Source: CAMLIZ01 sp966212505 (GTDB taxonomy: Bacteria > Pseudomonadota > Gammaproteobacteria > Burkholderiales > Burkholderiaceae_C). From it: DNA of 64,000 nucleotides. Both the position numbers and the translations under genes were made by a program. Where the stretch lies: positions 62,001 through 126,000 of the forward strand of contig CBIHRS010000006.1 of assembly GCA_966212505.1 (NCBI GenBank), in the 5' to 3' direction. How positions within the stretch are numbered: position 1 is the first letter of the stretch; each line of letters opens with the position of its first letter. The notes under the pieces were generated by a model that worked only from the letters and a program-made list of their open reading frames with translations, was not told the origin of the DNA and made no database searches. Below are positions 33,729-42,271 of the stretch, piece after piece.

Positions 33729-35018
33729 ATGCCTGCCCGTTCCGAGACCGCCGCCCTTCCTGCCCTGTTCCTGCCCTGCGGGCAAGGCGTCGAGCCGCTG
33801 CTGGCCGACGAACTGAAGCGGCTGCCGGGGCTGGCGGCCGCGCGCATCGAACCGTGGCGCGGCGGGGTGGTGGTGCATGCCGAGACGGTCGAGGAAGTGC
33901 CGCTGCTGGCGATGCACTGCAACCTCGAGAGCCGGCTCGCGCAGCGCGTGCTGTGGCCGGTGGCCTTCGGCGACTACCGCAACGAGCACGACCTCTATGC
34001 GCTGGCGCGCAGCGTCGACTGGACCGCCTGGATCACCCCGCGCGAGACGCTCAAGGTCGACGTGACCGCCGCGCGCTCGCCGCTGCAGAGCCTGAACTTC
34101 GCGGCGCTGCGCATCAAGGACGCGGTGTGCGACGCGCTGCGCGAAGCCACCGGCGAGCGGCCCAGCGTCGACACCCGCCGGCCCGACATCCCGCTGCTGC
34201 TGCATGTGGACGCCACCGATGCCACGGTCTACGTCGACACCTCCGGCGAGGCGCTGTTCAAGCGCGGCTGGCGCGACGACAAGGGCGAGGCGCCGCTGAA
34301 AGAAACGCTGGCCGCCGCGATGCTCGCCGCCGCCGGCTGGCAGGGCCGTGAAGAGGACGGCCCGCTGCTCGACCCCTGCTGCGGCGCCGGCACCATCGCG
34401 ATCGAGGCGGCGCAGATCGCCTGCGGCATCGCTCCCGGGCTGCAGCGCCGCTTCGCCTTCGAGCGCATGGCGCCGTTCCGCGCCTGGCTGCCGCAGTGGC
34501 AGCAGATCAAGCAGGCGGCCCGCACCCGCGTGCATGAGCCCATGGTGCCGGTGTTCGCCGGCGACGTGTCGTTCCGCATGACCGACTTCGCGACGCGCAA
34601 TGCCGAGCGCGCCGGCGTGCGCCACGCGATCGAGTTCAAGACGGCCGATGCGCTGCAGCGCCCCGCGCCGCGCGACGCCGGCACGATCATGATGAACCCG
34701 CCCTACGGCGAGCGCATCGCGCCCAAGGGCCGCGGCCAGGCCGGCGCCAGCGACCGCACGGCACGCGAGGCCTTCGAGGGCGGCGCTGATTCGGCCGACT
34801 TCTTCGCGCAGCTGGCCTCGCACTGGAAGAAGCACTACACCGGCTGGACCGCCTGGGTGCTGAGCCCGGATGCCAAGCTGCCTTCGCAGATGCGGCTGAA
34901 GGAAAGCCGCCGCGTGCCGCTGTGGAACGGGCCGATCGAATGCCGGCTGTTCCGCTTCGACCTCGTGGCCGGCTCGCTGCGGCGCACGGCCCTGGGCGAA
35001 GCACCGCCGGCCGGCTGA
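33729..35018 (+). CDS. rlmL: 23S rRNA m2G2445-type methyltransferase (RlmL, THUMP domain)
   Basis: 429 residues. The N-terminal ferredoxin-like and THUMP RNA-binding part covers about 1-170. The Rossmann methyltransferase domain has the SAM motif LLDPCCGAGTIAIEA and the catalytic motif NPPYGER. This is the stand-alone form of the N-terminal half of E. coli RlmKL, which methylates G2445 of 23S rRNA. No ribosome-binding site is apparent. A GACAAT sequence ends exactly seven bases before the ATG, which would make the transcript leaderless. It starts 14 bases after thrB, so it may also be read from that operon. Confidence 0.9.
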   Translation: MPARSETAALPALFLPCGQGVEPLLADELKRLPGLAAARIEPWRGGVVVHAETVEEVPLLAMHCNLESRLAQRVLWPVAFGDYRNEHDLYALARSVDWTAWITPRETLKVDVTAARSPLQSLNFAALRIKDAVCDALREATGERPSVDTRRPDIPLLLHVDATDATVYVDTSGEALFKRGWRDDKGEAPLKETLAAAMLAAAGWQGREEDGPLLDPCCGAGTIAIEAAQIACGIAPGLQRRFAFERMAPFRAWLPQWQQIKQAARTRVHEPMVPVFAGDVSFRMTDFATRNAERAGVRHAIEFKTADALQRPAPRDAGTIMMNPPYGERIAPKGRGQAGASDRTAREAFEGGADSADFFAQLASHWKKHYTGWTAWVLSPDAKLPSQMRLKESRRVPLWNGPIECRLFRFDLVAGSLRRTALGEAPPAG

Positions 35019-35034
35019 GCGACGCTGGGCTTCG

Positions 35035-35754
35035 CTAGCGCAAGCCCAGGCTGGCCAGCACGGCCAGCGGCGCGGTGTCGGCCCGCAGCACGCGCGGCCC
35101 GAGGCTCACCGTCTGGAAGCCGGCCTCGCGTGCCGCCGCCTCTTCGGCCGGCGACAGGCCGCCTTCGGGGCCGCTGAGCACCATCACCGCGGCCTCCGGC
35201 AGCCCCATTGCGGCCAGGGGTTGCGCACCGGAGGCAAAGCCGAGCAGCCATCGCGCCGGTGACTCGTCGCGCTGCGCGGCCAGCCAGCGCGGCAGCTCCA
35301 AGACCGGCGCGATCGTGGGGACGCGCGTGCGGCCGCTCTGCTCGGCCGCCGCGGTGGCAATGCCCTGCCAGTGCTCGCGCCGGCGCTCCGCACGCTCGCC
35401 CGCCAGACGCAACACCGAGCGTTCGCATACCAACGGCTGGATCGCCGCCACGCCCAGCTCGGTGGCCTTCTCGACCAGCGCATCCATGCGGTCGTTGGCC
35501 GGCATGCCCAGCGCCAGCGTCACCGCCAGCGGCAGCTCGCGATCGGCCTCGCTGCGCGCGCCGACGCGCACGCTGGCCTGCTTGCGGCCCATCTCGACGA
35601 TCTCGGCCGGCCATTCACCGCCTTCGCCGTTGAACAGCGTGACCGGCATGCCGGGCTGCAGGCGCAGCACCTGCACATGGCGCACAGCGCCTTCGGGCAG
35701 CGGGAGGAGATCGCCCTCGTTCAAGGGCAGCGGAACATGCAGACGGGGAGGCAT
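35035..35754 (-). CDS. rsmE: 16S rRNA m3U1498 methyltransferase RsmE
   Basis: 239 residues of the SPOUT family. The N-terminal PUA-like part (1-70, MPPRLHVPLPL) is followed by the knotted methyltransferase domain with LSGPEGGLSPAEEAAA and the knot loop LGPRVLRADTAPLAVL. It methylates N3 of U1498 in 16S rRNA. It converges with rlmL, so two rRNA methyltransferases end within 17 bases of each other. Start chosen at the ATG that gives MPPRL, matching homologues; an upstream TTG is not supported. Confidence 0.95.
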   Translation of the reverse strand: MPPRLHVPLPLNEGDLLPLPEGAVRHVQVLRLQPGMPVTLFNGEGGEWPAEIVEMGRKQASVRVGARSEADRELPLAVTLALGMPANDRMDALVEKATELGVAAIQPLVCERSVLRLAGERAERRREHWQGIATAAAEQSGRTRVPTIAPVLELPRWLAAQRDESPARWLLGFASGAQPLAAMGLPEAAVMVLSGPEGGLSPAEEAAAREAGFQTVSLGPRVLRADTAPLAVLASLGLR

Positions 35755-35790
35755 GGGGCGGCAGTGTGCCAAAGCCCGTTGGCGACGCGG

Positions 35791-35875
35791 GGCTCAGCCG
35801 CCGCCGAGCCGCCTCAAGGCGGCTGAGCACCCCCTCGGGGGGAGGAGCGAAGCGACGTGGGGGCAGACATTTCAG
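35791..35875. repeat. Dispersed GC-rich palindromic repeat, copy B
   Basis: 85 bases, about seven differences from copy A at 16818-16903. Inside it GCTCAGCCGCC / GGCGGCTGAGC forms an 11-bp stem and AGCCGCC-TCAA-GGCGGCT an alternative hairpin. As in copy A, the right end contains the TCA that is the stop codon of the gene to its right (minus strand). It fills most of the gap between that gene and rsmE. Confidence 0.85.
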
Positions 35876-36372
35876 GTCTGCAGGCCGAGCGCCTGCCGCA
35901 TGTAGCGCATGCCGGCCTCGCCGTGTTCCTGTGTCAGCGTCTCAATGAAGCGCTGCGCCACGGCCTGCAGCTCGGTGAGGTTGGTGCAGCGCTCGACATC
36001 GAGCACGAAGCGGTAGCCCTTGATCAGGCCGAGGCGCTCCTTGGCCTGGCTGGTGAGCAGCGTGTAGAGCTGGTCGTAGCCGAGCGCATTGATCGCAGCG
36101 GTGAGGGCCTCGTGCGTCGGCTCGCGGCTGACGCTGCGCGCGCTACCACCACCGCCGCTGATCGACGAGGCGGCGGGGGGCTCGATCAGGCCCTGGGTGA
36201 TCAGCCCTTCGACGTCGGCCTCGGTGGCGCCATGGACCAGCGCCAGCCACTCCGAGAGCGGCCGCGAACCGTCGATGATCAGCAGCAGGTTGCGCGCCGT
36301 GCGCGACAAGGGCAGCGCCTTGTTGCGGATCTCGGCTCGGCCCGCTTCGGTCTTGCTGCAGCGTGAATGCAT
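35872..36372 (-). CDS. Conserved-looking hypothetical protein
   Basis: 166 residues from the ATG giving MHSRCSKTEA. The N-terminal 65 residues look like a winged-helix-type domain (LPLSRTARNLLLIIDGSRPL then VEGLITQGLIEPP). A Ser/Gly linker follows, then a C-terminal helical part (about 85-165) with AINALGYDQLYTLLTSQAKE. There is no signal peptide and no metal motif. I do not recognise a family. It is in the same direction as rsmE, 117 bases upstream of it. Its stop codon lies within dispersed repeat B. Confidence 0.65.
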   Translation of the reverse strand: MHSRCSKTEAGRAEIRNKALPLSRTARNLLLIIDGSRPLSEWLALVHGATEADVEGLITQGLIEPPAASSISGGGGSARSVSREPTHEALTAAINALGYDQLYTLLTSQAKERLGLIKGYRFVLDVERCTNLTELQAVAQRFIETLTQEHGEAGMRYMRQALGLQT

Positions 36373-36546
36373 GTGGTACTCCCAGGCGACAGGAACGACA
36401 AAGCCCGTGCGCACTGCGAACAGAGTAGCGCGAGGACCGCAGGTCCACAACGGCAACAACGTGCAGACCGGCGACGACCAGCCTACGAATTCACGGACCG
36501 AAGCGGCAACCCTTCACGGATTGCCGCAGGTACCGCCGACTTCTCT

Positions 36547-38223
36547 CTACTTCTTGGCGTCGCGCAGCTCGCGCCGCAGGATCTTGCCGACGGCCGTCTT
36601 CGGCAGCTCGGTGCGGAACTCGACGATCTTGGGCCGCTTGTAGCCGGTGAGGTTGGCCTCGCAGTAGGCCCGCACGTCGGCCTCGGTGACGGCCGGGTTC
36701 TTCTTGACGATGACCACCTTGACCGCCTCGCCGGCCTTGGCATCGGGCACGCCCACCGCGGCGCATTCGAGCACGCCGTCCATCTGCGTGATCACGTCTT
36801 CGACCTCGTTGGGGTACACGTTGAAGCCGCTGACGAGGATCATGTCCTTCTTGCGGTCGACGATCTTGAAGTAACCGCGCTCGTCGACCACGCCGACGTC
36901 GCCGGTGCGGAAGAAGCCATCGGGCGTCATCACCTTGGCGGTCTCGTCGGGGCGCTGCCAGTAGCCGGCCATCACCTGCGGGCCCTTGATCGCGATCTCG
37001 CCGGGCGTGCCCATCGGTACCTCGTGGCCGTCGTCGTCGAGCAGCTTCAGCTCGGTGTTGGGCAGCGGCAGGCCGATGGTGCCGCTGTAGGCGGTGGCCG
37101 TCACCGGGTTGCAGGTCGCCGAGGGCGAGGTCTCGGAAAGGCCGTAGCCTTCGCAGATCGGGCAGCCGGTCTTGTCGAGCCAGAGCTTGGCGGTGGCCTG
37201 CTGCACGGCCATGCCGCCGCCGACCGAGATCTTCAGGTGCGACCAGTCGACGGTGTTGAACTCGGCATGGTTGGCCATCGCGTTGAACAGCGTGTTCACC
37301 GCCGGGAAGCTGTGGAAGCGCTCGCCCTGCAGCTCCTTGAACACCGCAGAGATGTCGCGCGGGTTGGGGATCAGAATGTTGCAGCCGCCCATGCGCATGC
37401 TGAGCATCATGTTGGCCGTGAAGCCGAAGATGTGATACAGCGGCAGCGCGCAGATGGTGACCAGCTGCTCGCCGGCCGGCACCTTCTGCAGCGCCGGCTG
37501 GTACCAGGCTTCCGACTGCAGCAGGTTGGCCACGAGGTTGCGGTGCAGCAGCACCGCGCCCTTGCTCACGCCGGTGGTGCCGCCGGTGTACTGCAGCACT
37601 GCGATGTCGTCGGGGCCGACCTTGGCCGCGGTGAAGGGTTTGCCGCGGCCCAGGCTCACCGCATCGTTGAAGCGCACGGCACCGGGGATCTGGAAGGCCG
37701 GCACCATCTTCTTCACGTTGCGCACGACGTAGTTGACGATCGTGCCCTTGAGGAAGCCGAGCATGTCGCCCATCGCGGCGAGCACGACCTTCTTGGTCGG
37801 CACCGCGTCGAGCACCTGCTGCAGGACATTGGCGAAGTTCTCGAGGATGACGATGGCCTTGGCGCCCGAATCCTTGAGCTGGTGCTCGAGCTCGCGCGGC
37901 GTGTACAGCGGATTGACGTTCACCACCACGTAGCCGGCACGCAGGATGGCCGCCACCGCCACCGGGTACTGCGGCACGTTGGGCATCATGATCGCGACGC
38001 GGTCGCCGCGCTCCAACCCTTGAGCCTGCAGCCAGGCGGCGAAGGCGCGCGAGAGGTCGTCGACCTGGCCGAAGGTGACCGTCTTGCCCATGAAGCGATA
38101 GGCGGGCAGGTCACGGTACTTGCGGAAGCTTTCGTCGAGCAGCGCCACGAGCGACGGATACAGATCCGTCTGAATCTCGGCGGGCACGCCGGCGGGATAG
38201 TGCTTCAGCCAGATCTTCTCCAT
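36547..38223 (-). CDS. fadD: Long-chain-fatty-acid--CoA ligase
   Basis: 558 residues of the adenylate-forming superfamily. The AMP/ATP loop is YTGGTTGVSKGAVL; the core motif YGLSETSP and the hinge segment RTGDVGVVDERGYFKIVDRKKDM follow; the catalytic lysine is near the end in LPKTAVGKILRRELR. It activates fatty acids to acyl-CoA at the inner membrane for beta-oxidation or lipid synthesis. The length and EKIWLKHYPAGVP start are typical of FadD in betaproteobacteria. It is downstream of the transhydrogenase operon, with a 111-base gap that has a 7-bp hairpin (38268-38284) but no T-run. Confidence 0.95.
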   Translation of the reverse strand: MEKIWLKHYPAGVPAEIQTDLYPSLVALLDESFRKYRDLPAYRFMGKTVTFGQVDDLSRAFAAWLQAQGLERGDRVAIMMPNVPQYPVAVAAILRAGYVVVNVNPLYTPRELEHQLKDSGAKAIVILENFANVLQQVLDAVPTKKVVLAAMGDMLGFLKGTIVNYVVRNVKKMVPAFQIPGAVRFNDAVSLGRGKPFTAAKVGPDDIAVLQYTGGTTGVSKGAVLLHRNLVANLLQSEAWYQPALQKVPAGEQLVTICALPLYHIFGFTANMMLSMRMGGCNILIPNPRDISAVFKELQGERFHSFPAVNTLFNAMANHAEFNTVDWSHLKISVGGGMAVQQATAKLWLDKTGCPICEGYGLSETSPSATCNPVTATAYSGTIGLPLPNTELKLLDDDGHEVPMGTPGEIAIKGPQVMAGYWQRPDETAKVMTPDGFFRTGDVGVVDERGYFKIVDRKKDMILVSGFNVYPNEVEDVITQMDGVLECAAVGVPDAKAGEAVKVVIVKKNPAVTEADVRAYCEANLTGYKRPKIVEFRTELPKTAVGKILRRELRDAKK

Positions 38224-38334
38224 CGTTCTTTCTTTCGTCTCCAGTGCGAAGGGGGATTCTCCCTGCCATGCGGCAGCGCCGCATTGGGTCTTTCGCTACG
38301 TTCTTCTAGAGGGAAACCCCAAGCTGCCGGGTGA

Positions 38335-39762
38335 TCACTCCACGGCCTTGACCATGTCCTCCACGACCTTCTTCGCGTCGCCGAAGACCATCATCGTCTT
38401 GTCCATGTAGAACAGCTCGTTGTCCAGGCCGGCGTAGCCGGCGGCCATCGAGCGCTTGTTGACGATCACGGTCTTGGCCTTGTAGGCCTCGAGGATGGGC
38501 ATGCCGTAGATCGGGCTGCCCTTTACATGGGCGGCCGGGTTCACCACGTCGTTGGCGCCGAGGATGATGGCCACGTCGGCCTGGCCGAACTCGCCGTTGA
38601 TGTCCTCCATCTCGAACACCTGGTCGTAGGGCACCTCGGCCTCGGCCAGCAGCACGTTCATGTGGCCCGGCATGCGGCCGGCCACCGGGTGGATCGCGTA
38701 CTTGACCGTGATGCCCTTGTGCGTGAGCTTCTCGGCCAGCTCCTTCACCGCATGCTGCGCGCGCGCCACCGCGAGGCCGTAGCCCGGCACGATGACCACC
38801 GTCTCGGCATTGCCGAGGATGAAGGCCGCGTCGTCGGCGCTGCCGCTCTTGACGCTGCGCTGCTGTTGCTGGCCCTGCGCTGCCGCGCCGGCATCGCCGC
38901 CGAAGCCGCCCAGGATCACGTTGAAGAACGAGCGGTTCATCGCCTTGCACATGATGTAGCTCAGGATCGCGCCCGAGCTGCCCACCAGCGAGCCGGCGAT
39001 GATCAGCATGCTGTTGTTCAGCGAGAAGCCGATGCCCGCGGCCGCCCAGCCCGAGTAGCTGTTGAGCATGGACACCACCACCGGCATGTCGGCGCCGCCG
39101 ATCGGGATGATGATCAGCACGCCCAGCACGAAGCTGAGCGCCAGCATCAGGCCGAAGGCCATCCAGTTCTGCGTGACCATGAAGGCGATGCCGAGCACCA
39201 CGGTCGACAGGCCCAGCATCAGGTTCAGCAGGTGCTGGCCGTTGAACACCACCGGCGCGCCCTGGAACAGGCGGAACTTGTACTTGCCCGAGAGCTTGCC
39301 GAAGGCGATGACCGAGCCACTGAAGGTGATCGCGCCGATGGCTGCGCCGAGGAACAGCTCGAGCCGGTTGCCGGTGGGGATGGGATCGCCCTTGGCCAGG
39401 CCGTGCAGCAGCGCCCACGGCTCGGCCACCGCAGCCACCGCGATGAACACCGCCGCCAGGCCGATCATGCTGTGCATGAAGGCCACCAGCTCGGGCATCT
39501 TGGTCATCTCGACGCGGTTGGCCATGATCGCGCCGGCGGTGCCGCCGAGCAGCAGGCCGAGCAGCACGTAGCCCAGGCCGGCGACGTTGCCGCCCGCCAG
39601 CTTGGCGATCAGCGCCGCGGTGGTGACCACCGCGATCGTCATGCCGGTCATGCCAAAGACGTTGCCGCGGATCGACGTGGTGGGATGGCTCAGGCCCTTG
39701 AGCGCCTGGATGAAGCAGATGCTCGCCACCAGGTAGAGCAGGGTCACAAGATTCATGCTCAT
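38335..39762 (-). CDS. pntB: NAD(P) transhydrogenase subunit beta
   Basis: 475 residues. The N-terminal two-thirds is membrane (about nine helices, domain II). The C-terminal domain III (about 300-475) binds NADP(H), with VIVPGYGLAVARAQHAV, the HPVAGRMPGHMNVLLAEA segment and GANDVVNPAA. The enzyme uses the proton gradient to make NADPH from NADH. Start at ATG 39762 (MSMNLVTLL), overlapping the upstream alpha-2 gene by ATGA. It is the last gene of the operon pntA-panD-pntAB-pntB. Confidence 0.97.
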   Translation of the reverse strand: MSMNLVTLLYLVASICFIQALKGLSHPTTSIRGNVFGMTGMTIAVVTTAALIAKLAGGNVAGLGYVLLGLLLGGTAGAIMANRVEMTKMPELVAFMHSMIGLAAVFIAVAAVAEPWALLHGLAKGDPIPTGNRLELFLGAAIGAITFSGSVIAFGKLSGKYKFRLFQGAPVVFNGQHLLNLMLGLSTVVLGIAFMVTQNWMAFGLMLALSFVLGVLIIIPIGGADMPVVVSMLNSYSGWAAAGIGFSLNNSMLIIAGSLVGSSGAILSYIMCKAMNRSFFNVILGGFGGDAGAAAQGQQQQRSVKSGSADDAAFILGNAETVVIVPGYGLAVARAQHAVKELAEKLTHKGITVKYAIHPVAGRMPGHMNVLLAEAEVPYDQVFEMEDINGEFGQADVAIILGANDVVNPAAHVKGSPIYGMPILEAYKAKTVIVNKRSMAAGYAGLDNELFYMDKTMMVFGDAKKVVEDMVKAVE

Positions 39763-40079
39763 TGCTTGCCTCCCGCGGCCGGCGCCTTCTTGTCCTTCTT
39801 CTTGAACATCTCGAGCATGCGCCGCGTGACCAGGAAGCCGCCGAAGACGTTGACCGCCGCCAGCGCGACCGCCAGCACGCCCATGGTCTTGGCCAGCCCG
39901 CCCTCGGTGAGCGCGGCCGCCAGCATCGCGCCGACGATCACGATCGCCGAGATGGCGTTGGTCACCGCCATCAGCGGCGTGTGCAGCGCCGGCGTGACGT
40001 TCCACACCACGTGGTAGCCGACGTAGATCGCCAGCACGAAGATGATCAGGTTGATGACGGTCGGACTGATGGCTTCCAT
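39759..40079 (-). CDS. pntAB: NAD(P) transhydrogenase subunit alpha, part 2 (membrane domain)
   Basis: 106 residues with three membrane helices (about 9-27, 43-60 and 66-86). It corresponds to the C-terminal membrane part of E. coli PntA, which is a separate protein here. SPTVINLIIFVLAIYVGYHV and TPLMAVTNAISAIVIVGA are characteristic. It overlaps pntB by ATGA. It is separated from the alpha-1 gene by panD. Confidence 0.95.
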   Translation of the reverse strand: MEAISPTVINLIIFVLAIYVGYHVVWNVTPALHTPLMAVTNAISAIVIVGAMLAAALTEGGLAKTMGVLAVALAAVNVFGGFLVTRRMLEMFKKKDKKAPAAGGKQ

Positions 40080-40093
40080 CGTCGCTCTCCTTT

Positions 40094-40465
40094 TCAGGTT
40101 TCCTTGATCTGCTTGATGCTGTTGCCCTCGCCGAGCAGCACCACGCGGGGCTTCCACTTCGCGGCCTGCGCCTCGGTCATCGGCGCATAGGTGCAGATGA
40201 TCAGCAGGTCGCCCACATGGGCCTTGCGCGCCGCCGCACCGTTGAGCGAGATCGTGCCGGAGCCGCGTGGCGCTTTGATGATGTAGGTGGAGAAGCGCTC
40301 GCCGTTCTGCACGTTGTACAGCTCGATCTTTTCGTACTCGCGCATGTCGGCCGCGTCGAGCAGGTCTTCGTCGATGCCGCAGCTGCCCTCGTAGTGCAGG
40401 ATGGCCTCGGTCACCGTGGCCCGATGCAGCTTGGAGCGCAGCATCACTCGATTGAACTCACTCAT
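40094..40465 (-). CDS. panD: Aspartate 1-decarboxylase
   Basis: 123 residues. The self-cleavage site is Gly27-Ser28 in HYEGSCGID, which generates the pyruvoyl cofactor; the family's KLHRATVT and GERFSTYII are also present. It makes beta-alanine for pantothenate. The N-terminus is about three residues longer than in E. coli. It sits inside the transhydrogenase operon: its start overlaps the end of pntA by ATGA and its stop is 14 bases before pntAB. Confidence 0.96.
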   Translation of the reverse strand: MSEFNRVMLRSKLHRATVTEAILHYEGSCGIDEDLLDAADMREYEKIELYNVQNGERFSTYIIKAPRGSGTISLNGAAARKAHVGDLLIICTYAPMTEAQAAKWKPRVVLLGEGNSIKQIKET

Positions 40466-41577
40466 GCTTTCGTCACCTGTCCGTCGCGCGCCACCAGGCA
40501 GGCGGCGACGATGTCGTCGTCCATCGGCACCTGCAGGGCGCCTTCCTTCGTGATCACCAGCTTCAGGAAGTCGAGCACGTTGCGCGCATAGAGCGCGCTC
40601 GCGTCGGCCGCCACCAGCGCCGGCAGGTTGGTCTCGCCGATGAGCGTGACGCCGTGGCGCACCACCGTCTGGCCTGCCACCGTGAGCGGGCAGTTGCCGC
40701 CGGCGGGCGCGGCGATGTCGACGATCACCGAGCCGGGCTTCATGCTGCGCACCATCTCTTCGGTGATCAGCGTGGGCGCAGCGCGGCCGGGAATCAGCGC
40801 GGTGGAGATCACCACGTCGGCCTGGGCCACGCGCTTGGCGACCTCAACCTTCTGGCGCTCCAGCCAGCTGGGCGGCATCGGCCGCGCGTAGCCGCCCACG
40901 CCCTCGGCCGCTTCCTTCTCTTCCTGCGTCTCGTAGGGCACGTCGATGAACCTGGCGCCCAGCGACTCGACCTGCTCCTTCACGCTGGGCCGCACGTCGC
41001 TCGCCTCGATCACCGCGCCCAGGCGCTTGGCGGTGGCAATGGCCTGCAGGCCCGCCACGCCCACGCCGAGGATCACGACGCGCGCGGCCTTCACCGTGCC
41101 GGCCGCCGTCATCAGCATCGGGAAGAAGCGTTGGTATTGGTTGGCCGCCAGCATCACCGCCTTGTAGCCGGCAATGTTGGCCTGCGACGACAGCACGTCC
41201 ATGCTCTGCGCCCGCGTGGTGCGCGGCGCGGCCTCGAGCGCAAACGCCGTGAGGCCGGCGCCGGCCATGCGCTGCAGCCCTTCCTTGTCGAAGGGATTGA
41301 GCATGCCGACCACCGCGGTGCCGGGCTTCATCAGCGCCAGCTCGTCGGGCTGCGGCGCGCGCACCTTCAGCACGAGCTCGCAACCAAAGGCGCCGTTGCG
41401 GTCGGTGATCTCGACGCCGACCGCTTCGTACGCGGCATCGGGCGCGCTGGCCGCGATGCCGGCGCCGGACTGCAGCCGCAGGGTATGGCCTTGGGCCTTC
41501 AGTTTCTTGGCCGTCTCAGGCGTGACGGCCACACGGGTCTCGCCCGCCGCCGTTTCCAGCGGGATACCGATCAGCAT
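40462..41577 (-). CDS. pntA: NAD(P) transhydrogenase subunit alpha, part 1 (NAD-binding domain)
   Basis: 371 residues, domain I of the proton-translocating transhydrogenase. It has the RRxGxxRVxxTP-like start (ETRVAVTPETAKKLK), the NAD(H) motif VVILGVGVAGLQAIATAKRLGA and PGRAAPTLIT. It binds NADH and transfers hydride to NADP on the beta subunit. It is first in the operon and overlaps panD by four bases (ATGA). The 151-base gap to the divergent NUDIX gene presumably holds its promoter; I found no clear elements. Confidence 0.96.
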   Translation of the reverse strand: MLIGIPLETAAGETRVAVTPETAKKLKAQGHTLRLQSGAGIAASAPDAAYEAVGVEITDRNGAFGCELVLKVRAPQPDELALMKPGTAVVGMLNPFDKEGLQRMAGAGLTAFALEAAPRTTRAQSMDVLSSQANIAGYKAVMLAANQYQRFFPMLMTAAGTVKAARVVILGVGVAGLQAIATAKRLGAVIEASDVRPSVKEQVESLGARFIDVPYETQEEKEAAEGVGGYARPMPPSWLERQKVEVAKRVAQADVVISTALIPGRAAPTLITEEMVRSMKPGSVIVDIAAPAGGNCPLTVAGQTVVRHGVTLIGETNLPALVAADASALYARNVLDFLKLVITKEGALQVPMDDDIVAACLVARDGQVTKA

Positions 41578-41728
41578 GGTGGGAACCTCCTCGCCCTCGC
41601 GGGCCGGTGCGGTGGATCAATGGGAGTTGGCGGCGAAGCTTACACAAACTGACAGCCGTGGCTGTCGCTTAAGCGGCACACCGGACGGACGCTACCATCG
41701 CGCCCCATCTGGATTTCGCAATGTCAGC

Positions 41729-42223
41729 ATGTCGAATCCGCAACGATGGAAACCCAGCGTCACGGTCGCAGCGATCGTCGAACGCGACGGCCGCTACCTC
41801 ATGGTCGAGGAAGAAACGCGCGAAGGCCTGCGGCTGAACAACCCGGCCGGCCACCTCGACCCGGTCGAATCACTGGAACGGGCCGTGATCCGCGAGGTGC
41901 TCGAGGAGACTGCCTGCCGCTTCACGCCCGAGGCGCTGGTGGGCATCTACCTGTCGCGCTTCAAGCGCGCCGACGGCGAAGACGTGACCTACCTTCGCTT
42001 CGCCTTCACCGGCAGCGTGGGCGAGCCCGAGCCGGGCCGCGCGCTCGACGAAGGCATCGTCCGCACGCTGTGGCTCACGCCCGACGAGCTGCGCGCCAGC
42101 GCCGCGAGGCACCGCAGCCCACTGGTGCTGCAGTGCCTGGAAGACCACCTCGCGGGCCGGCGCTTCCCGCTTCAGGTGCTGCAGGTGCACGCCTCGCTCT
42201 ACGACCCCTTCACGCCCGGGTAA
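41729..42223 (+). CDS. NUDIX hydrolase
   Basis: 164 residues. The NUDIX box is complete: GHLDPVE, seven residues, REVLEE. Members cleave nucleoside diphosphate derivatives; the layout resembles phosphatase NudJ (VTVAAIVERDGRYLMVEEE), which acts on thiamine or nucleotide pyrophosphates. It is divergent from pntA and followed by the convergent hmp gene. Start chosen at ATG 41729 (MSNPQRWKPS). Confidence 0.9.
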   Translation: MSNPQRWKPSVTVAAIVERDGRYLMVEEETREGLRLNNPAGHLDPVESLERAVIREVLEETACRFTPEALVGIYLSRFKRADGEDVTYLRFAFTGSVGEPEPGRALDEGIVRTLWLTPDELRASAARHRSPLVLQCLEDHLAGRRFPLQVLQVHASLYDPFTPG

Positions 42224-42271
42224 GCCCGGGGCTGGGTGCGGCGCTCTACTCTAGGAGCCCGGAGCGCCGCC

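Noticed and set aside
35791..35875. Treating the dispersed repeats as mobile elements or CRISPR repeats
   Set aside because: No encoded protein, no target duplication visible and only two full copies here; they are called repeats only.
36503..36527. Hairpin GCGGCAA/TTGCCGC with an 11-base loop after fadD as a terminator
   Set aside because: No T-run follows on the minus strand; recorded only as a possible stem.
38268..38284. Hairpin ATGCGGC-AGC-GCCGCAT after pntB as a terminator
   Set aside because: No T-run follows and the loop has only three bases; too weak to call.
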